Part shown: positions 33,401-44,800 of the stretch, one piece after another
How positions within the stretch are numbered: position 1 is the stretch's first letter
Layout of the letters: each line of letters starts with the position of its first letter
Assembly (NCBI GenBank): GCA_016859345.1
Contig: CM029122.1
Coordinates: 4,018,501-4,082,500 of the forward strand
Direction: 5' to 3'
DNA from: Istiophorus platypterus
Taxonomy: Eukaryota > Chordata > Actinopteri > Istiophoriformes > Istiophoridae
Length of the DNA: 64,000 bases
Translations under genes and position numbers: made by a program
Notes under the pieces: model-generated
What the model was told of the DNA's origin: nothing
What the model saw: the letters and a program-made list of their open reading frames with translations, nothing else
The model's database searches: none

Positions 33401-35322
33401 TCTTCTCCTGCTGTCGGACCAAAAAAGAACCAAGGGGCTGGACTTGGTATCACTTCCCATCCTGACTTTGCGCGACACACAGCATGTGTTTCTGCTCGGC
33501 TCAGACCCTCCACATCAGCTGTTTCTTGGCCACCGGGCTCTTTAGAGTGAAAAATTCCCGGTTTGAAAAAAAAGCTCGTTATCCACATGGCTCAGGGGCG
33601 ATAAAACGAAGCGTTTCAACGAGACTTCCGCGCCGCCGAAGCGCCGGCGGAGGTTTAAATTAAACTGGTCACGTCTGTTTGAATCTGTGACCGCTGCCCC
33701 AGAGGGACATTTCTGTTTTCGGCCCCAGTTATAAGTCAGCGAGGACGTGGCCCGGTCAACTCTGGGGGAAAGTCGGGAAACGTGCCGAGCAACGGACGAC
33801 TCCTTTCTGGTGCAGCTCCAGGGATTTTTTTTTTTGTTTTGTTTTTCAAGAGCATTTCCTAACATTGTGAGATAAAATGTCTGCGATCATTATCATTTCA
33901 ACAATTCTCTCACATGTGATGTAATTTAATGTCTTAAAAACAAATGACACGTATAGTGTTTCTATAACTGTGTCTTTTTTGACCCAGGTCCAGAGCTGGA
34001 CTATAAATCTGGACCTTGAATGTCAAAAGGTTTTGTCATTATTTATATGAAAACCAAACAAATGGAGCGGATTGTGCGGCCTTGGTGAAACTACTGTCTG
34101 TTATTTGAATCAATCTGTTTTCTAATAAAAGAAAATGGAAGAAACATTCCTCATCTGTATAAAAAATAAACAGTAACGGGAAAAAATGCCATATTTCTTG
34201 ATTTAGTCTAATACGTCACGAGACATAGGACCAATCTCACAATGTTAAAACCTTTAAATCGGATGTGATCCTAATACAGTGTTGTAACCTCCATTGTTGT
34301 GGTAATAATATAAACTTCGCTAATGAGAACTACAAGGTTCTAAGTTCCAGCGGCACCGTTTACAGTGTGAAACGAGGAAACGTGACAGGAAACACACAGG
34401 AAGCGAAGAGGAGCTTGAGTTTGTCCGACAGTGCGTCACTGGTGCTGTGTGAGGCCCGGCGTGGCCGTGGCCGCCGGCCTCCTTGTGCTGGCCCCCGCTC
34501 CCACAGAACGGCAGCGGCATCGGAGGGCCGTGGCCGTGCCGAGGGCAGCAGCCATGACGTCAGGCCGACTCCGTCCGCGATGAACACCTGGATGCAGGAG
34601 TCAACAGGAGGCTCCTCAGGGAGCAGGGAGACGCAAAAAACGAACAAAATCGACCAACATTACAAGAGACTTTCTATTTTAAAAGGAGACACTTGAATAG
34701 CTTTTTAATCTGGGTTGAATCCTCGTGATTCCTGACAGGAGGTTAATCGGTTGACTTAGCTTCCAGGCCTCAGGTTCGCCTCTAAACACCTGCCGAGCCG
34801 ACACACACCTGATGAACCCACCCCCTCCCTCGTCCTCTCTTCCCTGTTCACGTCCTCATCTACCCATGCTACCCCCCACCCCCCCTCCCCCACCATTCAT
34901 CCCCCTTTGTCACATTCATCCATCCAGTACAACATCCAGTCATCCCTCAGTCCATCAGACCTCACATGGCCTGATCCTGTTTATCCTCTCGGGCGAAACC
35001 GACTTGTGAGCTGCAAACGTCATAAACAGATATTCTCTGGTTCCAGTGTTTTCTCTGTTCGAAACAATACATCCACAACGTGAATATTTAAAGGTCGACC
35101 TCGAAGCATCTTCACAGCAATCACATCGACTCCTCAGGGGTTAATGTGGTAATGATTTATTGATGTTAAAATGCTACACATAGCACCTTTACATTTCTGG
35201 GGGGGTCCACAGGTAGGAGTCATTGACAAAAAGGTTCAAACGCCCCCCCCACCCCCCTGCTGTTTACTGACCATGTGAAATACAAAAAAAACAAAGGACT
35301 CAGAGATGCTTGAGTTGTCAGA

Positions 35323-35326
<4 letters not shown>

Positions 35327-35372
<46 letters not shown>

Positions 35373-35391
35373 CATACATGCATATAAATAT

Positions 35392-35430
<39 letters not shown>

Positions 35431-35508
35431 TATATATATATATATATACACATACATATATATACATACACACACACACACATATATAAATGTATATATA
35501 TATATATT
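35327..35508. repeat. Long compound (TA)n array
   Basis: About 180 bp of TA repeats interrupted by ACATACATACATG, AAATATACACA and ACACACACACA blocks. All Tyr-Ile frames across it are artefacts. It lies about 3.2 kb beyond the AHR stop codon. Confidence 0.95.
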
Positions 35509-36331
35509 TTCTTATTTTCCCGTCATCTCATCATCTCATCTCAAAAAAGGAAGAAAATAAAACAAGGATCAAAAATCTGTAACGTCTACAACCTTCGTCC
35601 TGTTAGCAATGTTAACGTTACCATGGCTACGCAAAAACAAAAACAAAAAACAAAAAAGCCAAACTCAAAAAAAACTCTCCGACATTATACAACATTATAG
35701 CCTATTTAACAGCATCTCAGCAGTATGGCACCATTTCTCAGGCTGTCATAGAGTCCAGTGTTCTGTGATGAGAGGACTATATACAATAAAAAAAAGAAAA
35801 ATATTAATAAAACAAAGGAATTTGATAAGCGTGTGTCTTAAAAATAGTGCTCGAAACGAGTGACTCGACGTAAAACTATGTACATACCTGTATTCGTCAA
35901 AAGCTCGTTCGCCTTTATATACACATCTTATGTTTCTTTTTTTTCACATTTGTTAATAAGTCACATCGATCATATTAAATATAGCAAACGTCTCTGCCGT
36001 AGAAAAAAAAAAACAGGGAAAGAAAACTAACAAAAAAAATATTCTGAAACGACATGTTACCACGCGTGTATCACATTTCAACATAATAACATACAGCAAT
36101 AATATTAATACCAACAGTAATGACGTTGTTTGAACAGTTAAAAAGGGAAAAATCTCTTTTCAGCATCTTCTTCGCGACGAAATAATCCTTCTCTGCATCG
36201 TTTTTTCAGTCGTTTATCGACTAATGTACAGGAAACATTCAGAACCGTGTTCCTCCAGTAGAGATCTCTTCTCTTCTTTTTTTTCTTTCTTTTTTTAATG
36301 CTCACATTTGGGTTTTTTTGTTTGTTTTTTT

Positions 36332-36337
36332 TTTATT
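36332..36337 (-). terminator. ahr2: Candidate AHR polyadenylation signal
   Basis: First canonical AATAAA on the minus strand after the stop codon, about 2.35 kb downstream. The A-rich context makes it ambiguous. A further AATAAA lies at 35156-35161. Confidence 0.25.
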
Positions 36338-37416
36338 TCCCAGGGTTTTTGCCGTCCAGAAAACTGTTCTCGAGATTCCTGAAATTAGACCTGAAATATC
36401 GCCACAGTTTTTCTACCAAAAGAAAAGAAAAAGAAAAAGGAAAAGTCTGACATTTTTGAGGAGAACGTGTTTCTGTTTTCTAACCCAGGTGAGAAATCAG
36501 GTCAAAGGATTAATATCATTTTAAAACTCTGTGCATCCACTATGTCTTCTGACTGAGACGAGAAAAAACAAGGCGATTTCCTGGGATGTCATACTTTTCC
36601 TTAAAAAAAAGAGGAAAAAATCCAATATAATTGCACTGTGACGGATTTGGGTCTGGATTCTTTGCCTGGTGAGAGAACGACAAAGGAAATTTCTTATTCT
36701 TTTCCTTTTTTTTTCTTTTTTCTTTTGTACAAGAAAAAACGTCTCAGACATTGACCTCAAAACGATCCGGACGCTTCCGTGCTGTGAGGACATGAATAAA
36801 TATGGGAATTTTTTTTTAAATAATTAAGTGATTTCTTCTAATCGACTCAGTTAAACTTTTACCAGAGAACCAAAAAGAAAAAAAGAAAGAAATAAAACTC
36901 ATCCAGAGGTTCAAGATCATCAACATCATATAACAACGAAAATAATAATTCAAGTGGAGAGAGATGAAAACGACGACACTAACAATCATACAGGAGTGTT
37001 TGTGCTTGTGAGGACGTTAAACCTATCACCTGAAATGTACCTCAAAGAATTAAAAAAAAAAAAAATGCAAACAGGTCCATTTTGCATCAGATACACAAAA
37101 AAAAAACAAAAACAAGAACAGGGTCTGTTGTTTTTATAACCCCAGGATCCCTGACTACAGATCTGCATTATGAGGGTGCTTGAAATAAAGTGCAGGATAT
37201 TTCTAGCCATAATTTCCATATTCTATACTTTTCTTCTTTTTCAAACATACACAGATTAATCTCATTGTTGACGAGTGAAACTGTTCAACAAGGAAACCAC
37301 CGAACACCGAAGCAGTACATTCTTGTTGCATGACAAAAAAACAAAAGAAAAGAAACTATGAGCGAAGCTGATCCTGGTCCTGTCGGGCTGCTGGTACCAA
37401 AAAACGCTGGACGGGC

Positions 37417-37450
37417 ACAGTGTGTGTATGTGTGTGTGTGTGTGTGTGTC
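37417..37450. repeat. (GT)n microsatellite
   Basis: GT tract with one ATG interruption, inside the putative AHR 3' UTR. Confidence 0.9.
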
Positions 37451-37943
37451 CAGTGCGTTCAGATACAAAGCGAAGTGAAAGCGAATTGTCCAAACCCTGA
37501 CACCAAATTGTAACTTGAATATGGTAAATTCTGAGAAGACTAATTAAAAAAAAAAAATAAAAAAATAAAAATCACAGGACAAACGACGACGTCTGATTCT
37601 GGGTCAGATTCTACTTTTCCACTTATTCCTGTTTCTGTTTCAGCACATTAATGAACTGGAGACATTAAAAAAAGCCCAATGTTGCATCTGTTTGTCTGTT
37701 TTTGTGTCTTGAGATTTATCACCACAATTATTTTTTATATATTAATTAATGTGCTGGTTATTTTCCACTGAATAATCTGTTTGTCCTTAATATGTAAAAA
37801 AGAAAGACAAAAAAAGAAAAAAGAAAAATATCTGGTTTTCTTTCCCAGAGCTGGACATGACATTTTCAAATGTCTCCCACCGGCAGCCTGATACTCACAG
37901 TTATTTAATCTACAATCATATTAGATTAAAAAAAAAAAAAAAA

Positions 37944-38041
37944 GCAAATCCTGACTTTGGAGAATTTGGAACCGGGAAACATTCGGTATTTTTGCTTGAA
38001 AGACGATTAAATTGATTAATAAATCATCTGTCAGTCGACTA
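37944..38041 (-). mobile_element. MITE-like repeat fragment (copy C)
   Basis: Inverted relative to the 15369 copy. GCAAATCCTGACTTTGGAG is followed by TATTTTTGCTTGAAAGACG, ATTAAATTGATTAATAAATC and GTCAGTCGACTAAATC. The terminal GTTGCAGC is lost. Confidence 0.5.
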
Positions 38042-38688
38042 AATCCCTGAATCTGCTGCGGGAGATATTTTCTGTGTAATATTCATCTTCCAGTTTTCAT
38101 GTCGTATCAATCATTCACCCATTAACACCCCGTCAGTCCAGATGTCTTAGGACGTCTCCTTCAGTTACTTTGATTTTTCATGGTAAACAAAATATAACAA
38201 AAATCCTGCATGAAATTTAAATAATAATATATATATTTTTTTAATGTAGACAGTGAATATTAATACTGAAAAATCCAAGATCAATTCCAAAACTGTAGCT
38301 GCCTCTAAACCCAAATCGAGCTTTGCGTTGTATCTGAACGCAGGTTTAAAAACCTCAGCCTGACGAAAAACTCACGTTTACTTCTCTGTCTTCCTCAAAA
38401 ATGAGACTCAACTGAGCACTCTTGACTGCATTATTGTAAACAAAGTACTCATACGATAATACGACTCGAAATACGACACAACGACCCCCCTCCCTCCCCC
38501 AACGCACACGAAAAATTCCAAATTAAAAATGAAAAAAGAGACAAAAAAACCCCAAACACACACACGATGTAGGCCTACGCTTAGTTCAGCTTTGTTGGTC
38601 GACGGTATCTAGATGTATAAGGCGGGTCCAGTCACTGCGTGTTCCTGGCCACGGGCGGCGCCGCGCCGCTCGGCCGCCCGTCGGAAGG

Positions 38689-38874
38689 TCAGAGGTAGAA
38701 GCCGGTGGCCGGCGGGTCGGGGAGGCCCGACAAGGTCTCGGGGGCGGGCATCTGGACGGCGGGGGGCGCCGCCCCGCTGCCGTTGGGCAGAGCGCAGCTG
38801 GAGGCGTAGGCGCTGCTCAGGATGCAGCCGTTCTCCATCTGCCCGGGCGACGGCGGCGTCATGAGTACAGAGAG
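38689..38874 (-). CDS. ahr2: AHR exon 11 (last coding exon)
   Basis: Sixty-one codons plus the TGA at 38689-38691, entered in phase 0 after an acceptor reading CGCCCCAG. The peptide begins LSVLMTPPSPGQMENG and ends LPDPPATGFYL. The end resembles the tetrapod AHR terminus (PDL...GFL), which supports this as the true C terminus. The exon is very GC-rich (proline and alanine codons) compared with the AT-rich flanks. The polypyrimidine tract is short. Confidence 0.88.
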   Translation of the reverse strand, partial: LSVLMTPPSPGQMENGCILSSAYASSCALPNGSGAAPPAVQMPAPETLSGLPDPPATGFYL

Positions 38875-41800
38875 CTGGGGGCGATAATGTAAAATACAGT
38901 CACATATGTCAGTGCACGTCGAATCGGTGGCCGTTAACTCTGTTCTAGGGGCGTTCAGCTGAATATTTTGAAAAACTGGGACTGAAAACTGTGGGAACGA
39001 GGGCGATTTCCTGTAACCAGAGAAACGTACAGAGATGACATCAACTTTGAATGCATCAGTAAATAAGGCACTTGTGTAGAAAAGCAGTATTGGCTGACGT
39101 GGTGTATCACTATCGTTGGATTGTATCGGCGCTGATCAGACTGCAGAGAAAACGCAGGAGCGGTCCATTATTTCTGGTCTAAAACCAAGAGCTCACTAAT
39201 TCACAGTGATATAAAAACTGAAAAGCCTGACTCAAGTGTAGCAGTACATATGCTCTGCTTAACGCGGCCCTGCAATGCCCCTTATACCAAATACCGTGAG
39301 TCTTCCCTGATTTGATTTTGGGGGGGGGGGGTAACCCTTGGCTTACCGGGTAAATATTTGAACCGAAAACTGCAAATGGCGTGTGCACTCAGTGGGCAGT
39401 TTATTAGGAACACCCAGCTAGAACCGATCCAGTCCAATACAACAGTCCTGCATTAAATCCTCTCTTGATTAAGGTTATAATGTTGGTGGGTTTAGAAGGG
39501 TCTTTATTCGACTGTATTTTGGGGGATGGTTTGTGGTGCCGTTAAACCATCTTGCGTTACTGTACAAAGTGAGTTCCTTCAATTATTCATCCTTCCCATG
39601 TTGATAAAAATGAGATGGAAAATAACGACAGAAAAAACCCAAGCTGGTCTGAGTCTGGTTTCATTAATGTGAGCCTAGATGCAGCAGTAAAAATCTGAGT
39701 GTGGTATTTTGTATTCTCTGGCAGAGAAACATATGGAAACACTGCTACATTTCAAACTCTCTTTCAAACTCTGTTGGAGAAATTGTTATTCATTGGACAC
39801 GATGACACGATGGACACGAACCAATGTTTGCATATTAAGAAACTCTGACCCCAAAGGCCTGAAACCCTGCACTGCTTCAACCGAAACCCCTCATACATCT
39901 CGTCTCATCCTGTCTTCAAACACTGATGGCGAACCACGCATGAATTAACTCTGCAAATGTCATGGCTGCCTGCCAATTAGAGTTTCTATTCCGTGTTGAC
40001 AGAATAGCCCGAGGGCGCCGCAATCGGAAATTTTCTCATAACCATTAAAGGAAAGGTCAGGGTGTGACTGAACTATCAGTATCTATTCTGTGTCAGGACT
40101 ATCGACAGCAAACTTCACGGGAACTGGGTACTGATTTGTGATGTGCCTTGCGATGCACTAAAGTGTCGAACAAGCGGAGAATTTGAGCTGTTGTTGGTAT
40201 TAAATAATCACCAAACTGACCAGCGTCCATCCTCGGGGGATCACGGAGGCATATGCCAAATTTCACAACATCTCATTCAAATTTTGTCAACATAATGCAC
40301 CGAGGACCAAAGGGAGGCTGGAACTAATGATTATTAGGTCGTGTCATTTTCTCAGTGCATCAATAAAGATCTGGACGACAGATGGATCAGAAAATCCCAT
40401 CACAAGATCCTACAGCACAAGATAACATCACCAGATGTCTTGTTTTGTCCAAGGAACTGTCCAAAAACACAAAATATTCATTTTTATATATTGATAGATC
40501 AATTAATGGTGTTATTTCTCACTCTTGAGAACCTGGAATTGACAAAAGTTTGGAATTTTTATTTGAAAAATGATTCATATAATTAACTGAGCATCGACAG
40601 TTGGAGATGAATTTTTGACTAATCGTTGCAGCTCTAGGCCGAAGCATTGGACCGACCCCTATGACACTAATAGTGCAGTTGGTTACAAAAAGAAAAGAAT
40701 GTGACTGAAAAAATGATGACAATAACGCGTTATCATGCATCAAAGCCTTTGGAAGGTTTCGTGGACCATTTACCCACAGTAGGTATGAGCATAAACATGC
40801 AGTTGAAAGTTTTGCATTATGAGCCCGTATTGTTTTACATACTGTTCCCAGAGCTCAAGCATTAACCTCCAAACTCGAACTAATTTGGGCACCTTTGATT
40901 TCAATGCAATATTGTTATGTCAATGTTTCAGCGAACTCACCTTACTATAATTGGGATCGTGAGGGATCTCCGAGGTCACCATGCCATAATGGTCCAGCTG
41001 CCGGCAGGGCTTGGCCACTCCCAGGATCTGCTCCAGCGAGGCGTTGGGGGGAGGGCACTGCGACAGGCTGGATATGACCTGGGCCAGAGGAGCCGGGATC
41101 TGCTCCTGCTGCCGCTTGTGGTTCACCCCCTGGAGGGATGAGACCATGGACTCGGCGCCGTGCTGTTGCCCGCTCCTCCCAAGTAAACCACTTCCACTGA
41201 TGGTGAAATCTGCATTGTCAGTATCCATACTATAATCCATGCAAGAATCTAGTGAGGTGTTCGTAAGAGGTTTTTGGCTGTTCTCAAGGCAGGGGTTGCC
41301 GCCAAGACTCTCGCTGAATCCATAGTCCTGCCACTGGGGTTTCCCGACCGAATTCTTTGCGCCGGAGATGCCGGACAGTCCGTTGAGGTTTGCTGCCTTC
41401 TGTTTGGCATGGCACTGCTGTGAGAGCTGGTTCTGCATCCTGGGTTGCTGTTGCTGCTGAAGGTAGCCCTGATGTGTCTGCCGCCGACGGAGCTCGCCCT
41501 CCACCTCTGGGGCCCCGCCATTGAAAACAGTCTGTTGTGTGTTAAAGTGTTCCAGTTGTATCCCCGCAGTGGCGAGAATGTCTTGGGGTGTCCATTGTCC
41601 GTTGGGAACGGACTGATTTTGCCCGAGCAGCCGTCCGTTAACTATCGTGTTCGCCGGGTTGTTGCTCTGCTGGCCCCAGCCGTGCTCCACTTTACCTGTT
41701 CGCATGCTGAGGTGCTGTTGCATCTGCTGCGACAGCTGGACTATGGGAGCCTGCCCCACCAGTGGAGGCTTATGGTGAGGAAACTGCATTTGCACATTAG

Positions 41801-44800
41801 CGTCAGGGGCGGGATTACTCTCAGGCAGTGACACTGTTGTGGCTGTCGCTGAGGCTGTGCTAGGAGGCACCTGTCCTCCGTGCTCTGCGGAATCAGTCTT
41901 TCCCTCTAAGGACTCGTAGATATATGAAAGGATCTCGTCGTTTGTCAGCAGGTCGTCCAAAGTGGGCACACGTTCGGGGTCCATCTCGACTCTGATCATC
42001 CGCTCATCCAGCAGCAGCAGCTCCAGGTCCTCAGCGCTTAGCCCAAGCCCCTCCAGAGCTCCAAACAGCTCACCATTTGAGCAACCCCCTTCCTCTGAAT
42101 CCACAACACCTTGACCTTCCAAGGAGAGGGAGTCCAGAGTAGCCAGCAGCGGGTCGAAGCTGGCGTTTGGCCTTGTGATGCCCGGACCCACCACACCGTT
42201 GCTTGGCTCATCCCAGCCCCTATGCAAACTGGAGGGTTCGGAGTCAGAGAAGCCCATCTGCTCCCCAAAGAAGCTACTGTGGAACGACACTTTGGGCTCC
42301 AGGGCAGGCTGGCAAACATACACCGACTCATCCTGGCTCATAAGTGCCCCTAGGAGGGAGCCCGGATCCAGGCCATCCCTCACCAGCCTCTCAGTCCGGC
42401 TCTTCTTTGACTTACTGCCGTTTTTCTCTTGGCTTCCATCCCTGAAGCCTGCGATGGGATGGTTGGACTGGTAGAGCAGAGCCTCTCCGGTGGCGTAGGT
42501 AAAGGGTAGATGCATCGATCGCTTACGCAAGTGTTCTCCTCCCTCTTCATCCCTGAAGTGATGGGAAAACAGGATCAATATCTGGAGACTGTGGCCATTC
42601 ATTTACAAGTTTTATAGCTTGTGTTTGGTTCTTACCCACTTTTCCCTGACTGAATGTCTCTTTTAAGTGTCATATTTGTTTAAAAATGCAAAATTTGTCA
42701 AATAGTAGTTGAAAGCTTATTTCCCTCAAGGGGTAAGCTCTTAAACTCTTTGCATAACATAGATTAAAACATAAGGAGTTGATTTCAGTATACATATACA
42801 GCATATCATATTTCAAGGTTCTGTTACTGCAAGCTTTTTTTTCTGTCTCTGGGCAAAATAGGTACATTCTTTTGTTTACAACTCAACATTAAGGGATAGG
42901 AACATACAGAAGTGGCCTCTGGGTGGCAATGATGTAGTCCGGTTTCCCATTCTTGTAGACCAGTCTGGCATTAGCTTGGACCCATTTCCACCGATTCTCC
43001 TTGGTGAGGAGCCTGAACACAGTCAGACCACTTTCTCCAGTCTTCATCACTACAGATATGGAAGGAAAAACACGGTTAAAACTAGCGAACCTTCAAATTA
43101 ATATCAAAACCTACTGAAAGCCCTTTACTTCAGCAAGTTCAATTGCCAGAAGTCTCGTAAGGTTACCCAAGTTCGGTGCGCAAAGAAAACTCATCTTTAC
43201 CAACTAGACACGTTGATGAAATTTCACACCAAAGAAATAAAAATGAGAGAGATTTAAGATTGTTGAGCAAAGCCTTTTTCTGGAACTCTAGTCCTAGAGC
43301 CTTAGTCAAAGCAGATCTAAAACGCCGGAGTGAAGTCCATATCACAAATTACTGGCACTCGCACCAGATCATCCCCTCCTTCCGGGAAGAATGAAAAGTG
43401 AATTGGGAAGGTGACTGAGGTCGCAAAATCCCGATCTGATATGACATAACGTGGGGGGGGGGTCAGTCAGGTCTCCCATGCAGCGGCTCCACTCGCTTTT
43501 TCATCTTGATTAAACTGCGCTGATCCTTGCGCCCTGTGTAACAGGAGAGATGCCGGCGACACACTGTGCCTGACCTCCGAAAGTTTTTGTGCGCCGGTGC
43601 TGCTGTATGGATCATCTCTGATGCTTTGCTCATGCAGTGGATTTGCGGACCCTATCCTCTCCCCTCGCAGCTCGGCGGCTTTGCTCAATCTGCTCCATAA
43701 TCCAGCGGGGATTACTCATGAAAGCTGCCTGAACTCTCTGACCAGGTTGGACCAGGCTTCCTCAACTTTTTGGACAGGAATAAAATCTGAAACACGGTTC
43801 TGCCTGACAGATATTAAAAGAATGGAAATTTCTTATTACTTATAATACAGCTGCAGACTTCATGACCTTCTCCTTTGGGCCAATTTTTTTGTTAAGCACC
43901 AGTTTAGAGGATTTTGTTTATGCCCATGAAGTCTGAAAATAGAATTGTATAAAATCGGCTAAACTGCTACTTTTGAAAAAACTAACTATGTCTATGTGGT
44001 TCGTCCTGACACTTTGGCACACTGTCATTTTGTATATAAAAGCATCCTTAGATTGCTTGTTTTTTTTAAATTGTTACCCAATGAATTGATGCTATTTCAC
44101 ATCTCTCCCACATCATATCCTTTTAGCTATCAACTGTCTTCTCTCTTATAAAAATAAAATACATCCCAAAAGGTTAAATAGGTCAAGTTCCCGGATGTGA
44201 AGAGTTGATTAAGAAAAAAACGATATTTTCCTAAATTTATGTTATTTAATTTTTATTATGGTGTTTTTCCCCATTGACAGTAAAACAGCTTGGTTTGGTC
44301 GCACAACTTACTCCTGACATGGTTCTCTGCACAGTACAACATGTCGGCTGCATGGATGAACTGATAGCCAGAACCGCGGACCCGCAGCTCGGCCTCTGTG
44401 TAGCCCAGGACTATCTTGCCCCTGTGCAAAAAGACAAGTCATTTTACCAATCACGATCATATATGATTGTATGGGATGACGCTCATTCCGGGTGGACGTA
44501 ACATTAAGTTCTGGTTTTACTACTTTAGCTCTAAAAAATAACCATCTCAACAAGCCAAGTGGCAGTAAACTGGATTGAGTACAGTTAAGTAACAAATGTT
44601 TGGTGCCGCTTTCATTACTTTGCGTCGCAGGCCAAGGGCGTGAAGTCCAGCTTGTGTTTGGTCCTGAAGATCATGTTCTTGGTCCTGATCTCCAGGATGG
44701 ATGGCGGCTGCAGGGGGGTGGCAATGGCGAAGAGCGCGAGCTGCGGGGGGGCCTTCCCGCCGTTTTCCTGCCGCTGGTTCTGTCCGTGCAGAAACTTGAG

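Larger units (their letters stand above)
28041..35326. other. Intergenic-type non-coding block
   Basis: No exon is supported. It contains a TC-rich tract, an ATC/ATT trinucleotide array, a C-rich minisatellite, GC-rich unique sequence at 29540-30130 with open frames on both strands but no recognisable protein, a CTCF-like site at 30464, and AT-richer unique sequence at 30500-35300. Poly-G runs occur near 31600, 32530 and 32674. Confidence 0.55.
35509..38688 (-). other. ahr2: AHR 3' UTR and downstream flank
   Basis: AT-rich sequence immediately downstream (minus strand) of the AHR stop codon, with no competing exon. A long 3' UTR is usual for AHR, but the end cannot be fixed. ATTAAA-type signals on the minus strand occur at 38240-38245, 37905-37910 and 36294-36299. 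The first canonical AATAAA is at 36332-36337, inside an A-rich run. A MITE-like fragment lies inside at 37944-38041, so part of the UTR may be transposon-derived. Confidence 0.4.
38875..40940 (-). other. ahr2: AHR intron 10
   Basis: Phase-0 intron of 2066 bp with donor AAG|GTGAGT and acceptor CCCCAG. It carries two interspersed repeats (39391-39570 and 40438-40637). Otherwise it is AT-rich unique sequence with no exon. Confidence 0.85.
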
